Below, piece after piece: positions 22,029-24,584 of a stretch of DNA of 24,584 nucleotides (position 1 is the first letter of the stretch; each line of letters starts with the position of its first letter). Where the stretch lies: the NCBI GenBank assembly GCA_036844705.1, contig DAIUFH010000028.1, positions 1 through 24,584 on the forward strand, read 5' to 3'. The notes under the pieces were generated by a model. The model ran no database searches and was not told the DNA's origin. It was given only the letters and a program-made list of their open reading frames with translations. Both the position numbers and the translations under genes were made by a program. The DNA is from DAIUFH01 sp036844705 (GTDB lineage: Bacteria; Bacillota; Clostridia; Tissierellales; Tissierellaceae).

Positions 22029-23696
22029 TCATTCCAGTTCCCTAAACTGTTTCTCTATCAAAGTCTTTAATACATTAAAGAAAATAAATGCCGATATAAT
22101 TAAAACTGTACATAATATGATATATACCTTCCAAATATTCATTCTTCCATATATAAAACTAATTAGCATAAATATTGCACCACCATATAGTATAGCAACA
22201 CCCATTCCAATTAGTACATTCATATTTTGCTTCATAGCCTGTTGAGGATTTGACCATGTGAGCATTGGCCTTAGAATATCAATTATCATACCTATTTCGG
22301 TCATAGGTATACTCGCCAAAAGTCCTATGGTTACAATCAATAATATACTCATCATATCAAGCTTGATAATGAATAAAATACTTCCTATCAATACTAAAGC
22401 ACCAATGACTTGGATTACCATCGAAGCCATTACTCTCCCATAAATCTGATCTTTTGTCTTGACGGGTAATGTTCTCTGTATCCAAAAATTGTTACCTTCC
22501 CTAGAAAAAGTAGTAGTACCAATTGAATTCAACATCCCTAATACACCTATCATAGCTATGGCAGCCAAATTTACAATATCCATATTATCATTTATTACTT
22601 CCTTTAATGGTTCCATGGATACGTCTCCTGTTGCCATGCTCATTACTATAATAATAGGACCTATGACAACTCCCCCTACTGAATTCATCAGATAAACAGG
22701 AGTCTTAAACAACATCTTCAGTTCCTTCTTGGCTATTGCCATATAAGGTTTTGACACAGATGAAGTCTTTTCTAGATTGTGTTTCTTTCCTTTTCCTTTA
22801 GAAGACGACACTTCAATATTTCCGATTAATCCATCAAAAAATATCCGTTCAGATAAAAATATCATCAGAAAAAATCCTGCAACACTACTAAAAACAAATA
22901 TCAATATATTTGTTAAACCAATAAACTTATCATAATTAGCCAGGGATAAGGCACCCCACATACTCGGAGGAAATACTACACCAAGTTTTCTAACCAATAG
23001 GTTTGCATCTCTTGCTATATTAAAGTAAAAATCCTCTCCCTGAAGCACCGACCTTTGTGTCATCTTCTGAATTTGAAGCTGTACATATAGCACTATTATT
23101 ATAAAAGCTATACCTGAGATTGTTCTTATTAAATCCCTTTTCCCTTTTATATTTGTGTACTTCATCATTATCATAATAACAATGGATGCAAGAACCAATG
23201 GCAATATTGGCAGTGTGACTATTGCTAATAAAGAGTAAATCCAATAAAGTATCCCTTCTCTCCCCTTGATTCCATAAATAAATATAAATGGCAAAATAAT
23301 TGGTAATGACGTAATATATTCACTGACCATACTAGTAATAAATTTAGATGTTAAAATATATGAAGGTTTTATAGGAAGTGGCAGTAAATGATTCAGGTCA
23401 TTGGAGAAATAGTATTTGCTCATTACATTTAATATTCCAAAGAAAAATACCACTAGCTGGGCACCGAGAAAACCCATCAATAAAAAATATGACTGCTGTC
23501 CCATCTGTCCAAATGAATCATAAAGTGTATCCAATGCTTTTATCATCATAATATAAGTAGGTATGAGGGATAGCATTGCTATTCCGAATACAATAATCTG
23601 CCATCGTTGCTTTTTTGCTTTAAAACTATATATAATTGAGGATAATCCAAAGGTTATATTCAAATCTGTTTTAATCAATGAAAGTAGTTTATTCAT
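22029..23696 (-). CDS. ABC transporter permease (putative ABC-2-type exporter)
   Basis: A 555-residue integral membrane protein with many hydrophobic segments in two clusters (about residues 30-280 and 345-545) around a cytosolic linker rich in Ser/Lys (SSSKGKGKKHNLEKTSS). NDLNHLLPLPIKPSYILTSKF and AIAKKELKMLFKTPVYLMNSVGGVVIGP are characteristic of a Firmicute family of putative ABC exporter permeases. No substrate-binding protein or extracytoplasmic domain is present, which fits export. It overlaps the end of the ATPase gene by 8 bases, so the pair is translated from one message. The substrate is unknown. The 3' end touches the dispersed-repeat array, leaving no room for a separate terminator; the R4 hairpin may serve. 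Confidence 0.85.
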   Translation of the reverse strand: MNKLLSLIKTDLNITFGLSSIIYSFKAKKQRWQIIVFGIAMLSLIPTYIMMIKALDTLYDSFGQMGQQSYFLLMGFLGAQLVVFFFGILNVMSKYYFSNDLNHLLPLPIKPSYILTSKFITSMVSEYITSLPIILPFIFIYGIKGREGILYWIYSLLAIVTLPILPLVLASIVIMIMMKYTNIKGKRDLIRTISGIAFIIIVLYVQLQIQKMTQRSVLQGEDFYFNIARDANLLVRKLGVVFPPSMWGALSLANYDKFIGLTNILIFVFSSVAGFFLMIFLSERIFFDGLIGNIEVSSSKGKGKKHNLEKTSSVSKPYMAIAKKELKMLFKTPVYLMNSVGGVVIGPIIIVMSMATGDVSMEPLKEVINDNMDIVNLAAIAMIGVLGMLNSIGTTTFSREGNNFWIQRTLPVKTKDQIYGRVMASMVIQVIGALVLIGSILFIIKLDMMSILLIVTIGLLASIPMTEIGMIIDILRPMLTWSNPQQAMKQNMNVLIGMGVAILYGGAIFMLISFIYGRMNIWKVYIILCTVLIISAFIFFNVLKTLIEKQFRELE

Positions 23697-24417
23697 CTTC
23701 TGTCAGCTCCAGAAATATATTCTCCAAAGATTCCCTCTCTTTAGCGTGTGCTCGTAGTTCATCCATCGTACCATAGGCAATTATTTTTCCCTTATTTATG
23801 ATGGCAATTCTGTCACATAGTTTTTCAGCAACCTCCATTACGTGAGTTGAAAAGAATACGGTTTTCCCCTCATCACACATTTTTCTCATAATCTCCTTCA
23901 GGTTAAAGGATGATTTAGGATCAAGACCTACCATAGGTTCATCCAAAATAAAAAGATTAGGGTTGTTTATTAGTGCTGAAGTAAGAACAAGCTTTTGTTT
24001 CATACCATGAGAGAAGCTGCTGATTATATCACCTAATGAATCTTCAATGTTAAAAAGCTTAGAATAATATTCAATTTTTTCTTTTCTCTCTTCCTTAGAA
24101 ATTTCATACATATCAGCTATGAAATTTAGATATTCTATACCATTTAATCTATCATATATCTCGGGATTATCCGGAACATAGCTTATCATTGATTTAGCCT
24201 TCAAAGAGTCTCCCCAGACATCTACTCCATCAAGAGTAATATTACCTTCATCTGGCTTTAACAGCCCTACTATCATCTTTATAGTTGTAGTTTTTCCAGC
24301 CCCATTTGGACCTAAGAACCCAAATATCTCCCCGGATTTTATCTCTAAATTTATATCATCTACAGCTTTTATATTACCCTTATTATATGATTTAGATATA
24401 TTGTTGAGTTTAATCAT
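23689..24417 (-). CDS. ABC transporter ATP-binding protein
   Basis: A 242-residue nucleotide-binding subunit powering the adjacent permease. Walker A is GPNGAGKTTT at about 36-45. The Q-loop lies in ISYVPDNPEIYDRLNG. The signature is SFSHGMKQKL. Walker B is LFILDEPMVGLD, and the switch histidine is in VFFSTHVME. The signature reads SHGMK instead of the canonical SGGQ, as in many ABC-2/CcmA-type ATPases. The C-terminal tail (AHAKERESLENIFLELTEDE) is typical of this exporter class. Start ATG 24417 follows AAAAGGAGGTTTCAC. It is the first gene of a two-gene operon separated from the next upstream gene by a strong terminator. Confidence 0.93.
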   Translation of the reverse strand: MIKLNNISKSYNKGNIKAVDDINLEIKSGEIFGFLGPNGAGKTTTIKMIVGLLKPDEGNITLDGVDVWGDSLKAKSMISYVPDNPEIYDRLNGIEYLNFIADMYEISKEERKEKIEYYSKLFNIEDSLGDIISSFSHGMKQKLVLTSALINNPNLFILDEPMVGLDPKSSFNLKEIMRKMCDEGKTVFFSTHVMEVAEKLCDRIAIINKGKIIAYGTMDELRAHAKERESLENIFLELTEDE

Positions 24418-24470
24418 GTGAAACCTCCTTTTTTATTCACTGACATTATTATATTCTATTGTTTCAAAAA

Positions 24471-24502
24471 ATTAAAGAGGTGGTAAAAACCGCCTCTTTA
24501 AT
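24471..24502 (-). terminator. Intrinsic terminator of right-edge gene
   Basis: A 13-bp stem, ATTAAAGAGGTGG (24471-24483) with CCGCCTCTTTAAT (24490-24502), has one G-T pair and a 6-base loop, then TTTTTT on the minus strand. The stem includes the stop codon of the gene running off the right edge. Confidence 0.85.
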
Positions 24503-24584
24503 CTTCTTTGTCATCTGTTAAATTTCCAAAGTAATCACTTTCACCTTTTGCTAATTTATTAATATTCTTTCTATAAAAATAGTC
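24498..24584 (-). CDS. 3' end of an unidentified gene (partial)
   Basis: The last 28 codons of a minus-strand frame that is open to the window edge, ending KLAKGESDYFGNLTDDKED and then TAA. The acidic, polar tail has no family I recognise. A strong terminator begins in its last codon, which supports a real gene end. It is transcribed ahead of the ABC operon but separated from it by that terminator. Confidence 0.55.
   Translation of the reverse strand, partial: DYFYRKNINKLAKGESDYFGNLTDDKED

Overview
The window is AT-rich, with strong AGGAGG-type ribosome binding sites, Firmicute-style intrinsic terminators and a T-box riboswitch. It looks like the chromosome of an anaerobic, fermentative low-GC Firmicute of the Clostridia/Tissierellia type. 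The ferredoxin-dependent 2-oxoacid oxidoreductase, the three-gene molybdenum hydroxylase and the orphan zinc-free S4 fit that picture. The exact taxon is an inference; no rRNA or other decisive marker is present.

Layout. Positions 1-2000 hold a broken YyaL-type thioredoxin-domain gene (minus strand), frameshifted at its CxxC motif and cut short at its 3' end. Next come tRNA-Thr(CGT), a secreted DUF3298/copper-amine-oxidase-N-like protein and a nitroreductase. Positions 4817-9002 are a minus-strand block: KorB-KorA 2-oxoacid:ferredoxin oxidoreductase, then a GntR/RCK_C regulator of the c-di-AMP-binding BusR type, then a PrsA-like lipoprotein foldase with its own promoter. A P1-family peptidase (plus strand) diverges from this block.

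Positions 10320-11640 carry the most interesting locus. A 90-residue exported peptide precursor holds three tandem copies of a 20-residue unit (YMAGGDLIDIIEPRS plus a V/I-K/R-PPK linker). It is divergently arranged with an HTH-TPR regulator of RRNPP type (Rgg/PlcR/NprR-like). I read this as a probable peptide-pheromone quorum-sensing pair with a multi-copy precursor.

Positions 11664-15296 are a three-subunit xanthine-dehydrogenase-type molybdenum hydroxylase operon with overlapping genes. Positions 15508-17480 are a cysteine biosynthesis operon (cysK-cysE) behind a T-box leader. Its UGC specifier and its UGGA antiterminator bulge (which matches a U73 discriminator) both point to tRNA-Cys. Positions 17503-20979 are an operon of an M55 D-aminopeptidase-type protein, a MATE exporter and an MtaD-type amidohydrolase. 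Positions 21216-21815 are an orphan rpsD (S4) with its own promoter and terminator, flanked by inverted copies of a dispersed repeat. Positions 22029-24417 are an ABC exporter pair (ATPase then permease). The 3' end of an unidentified gene runs off the right edge.

A dispersed repeat recurs about four times between genes. It is an imperfect palindrome of the form CCCGAGATTCTTCG...CTCAGAATGACA, and in three copies an AATTCACA-type tandem array lies beside it. One copy separates the T-box from cysK and two flank rpsD.
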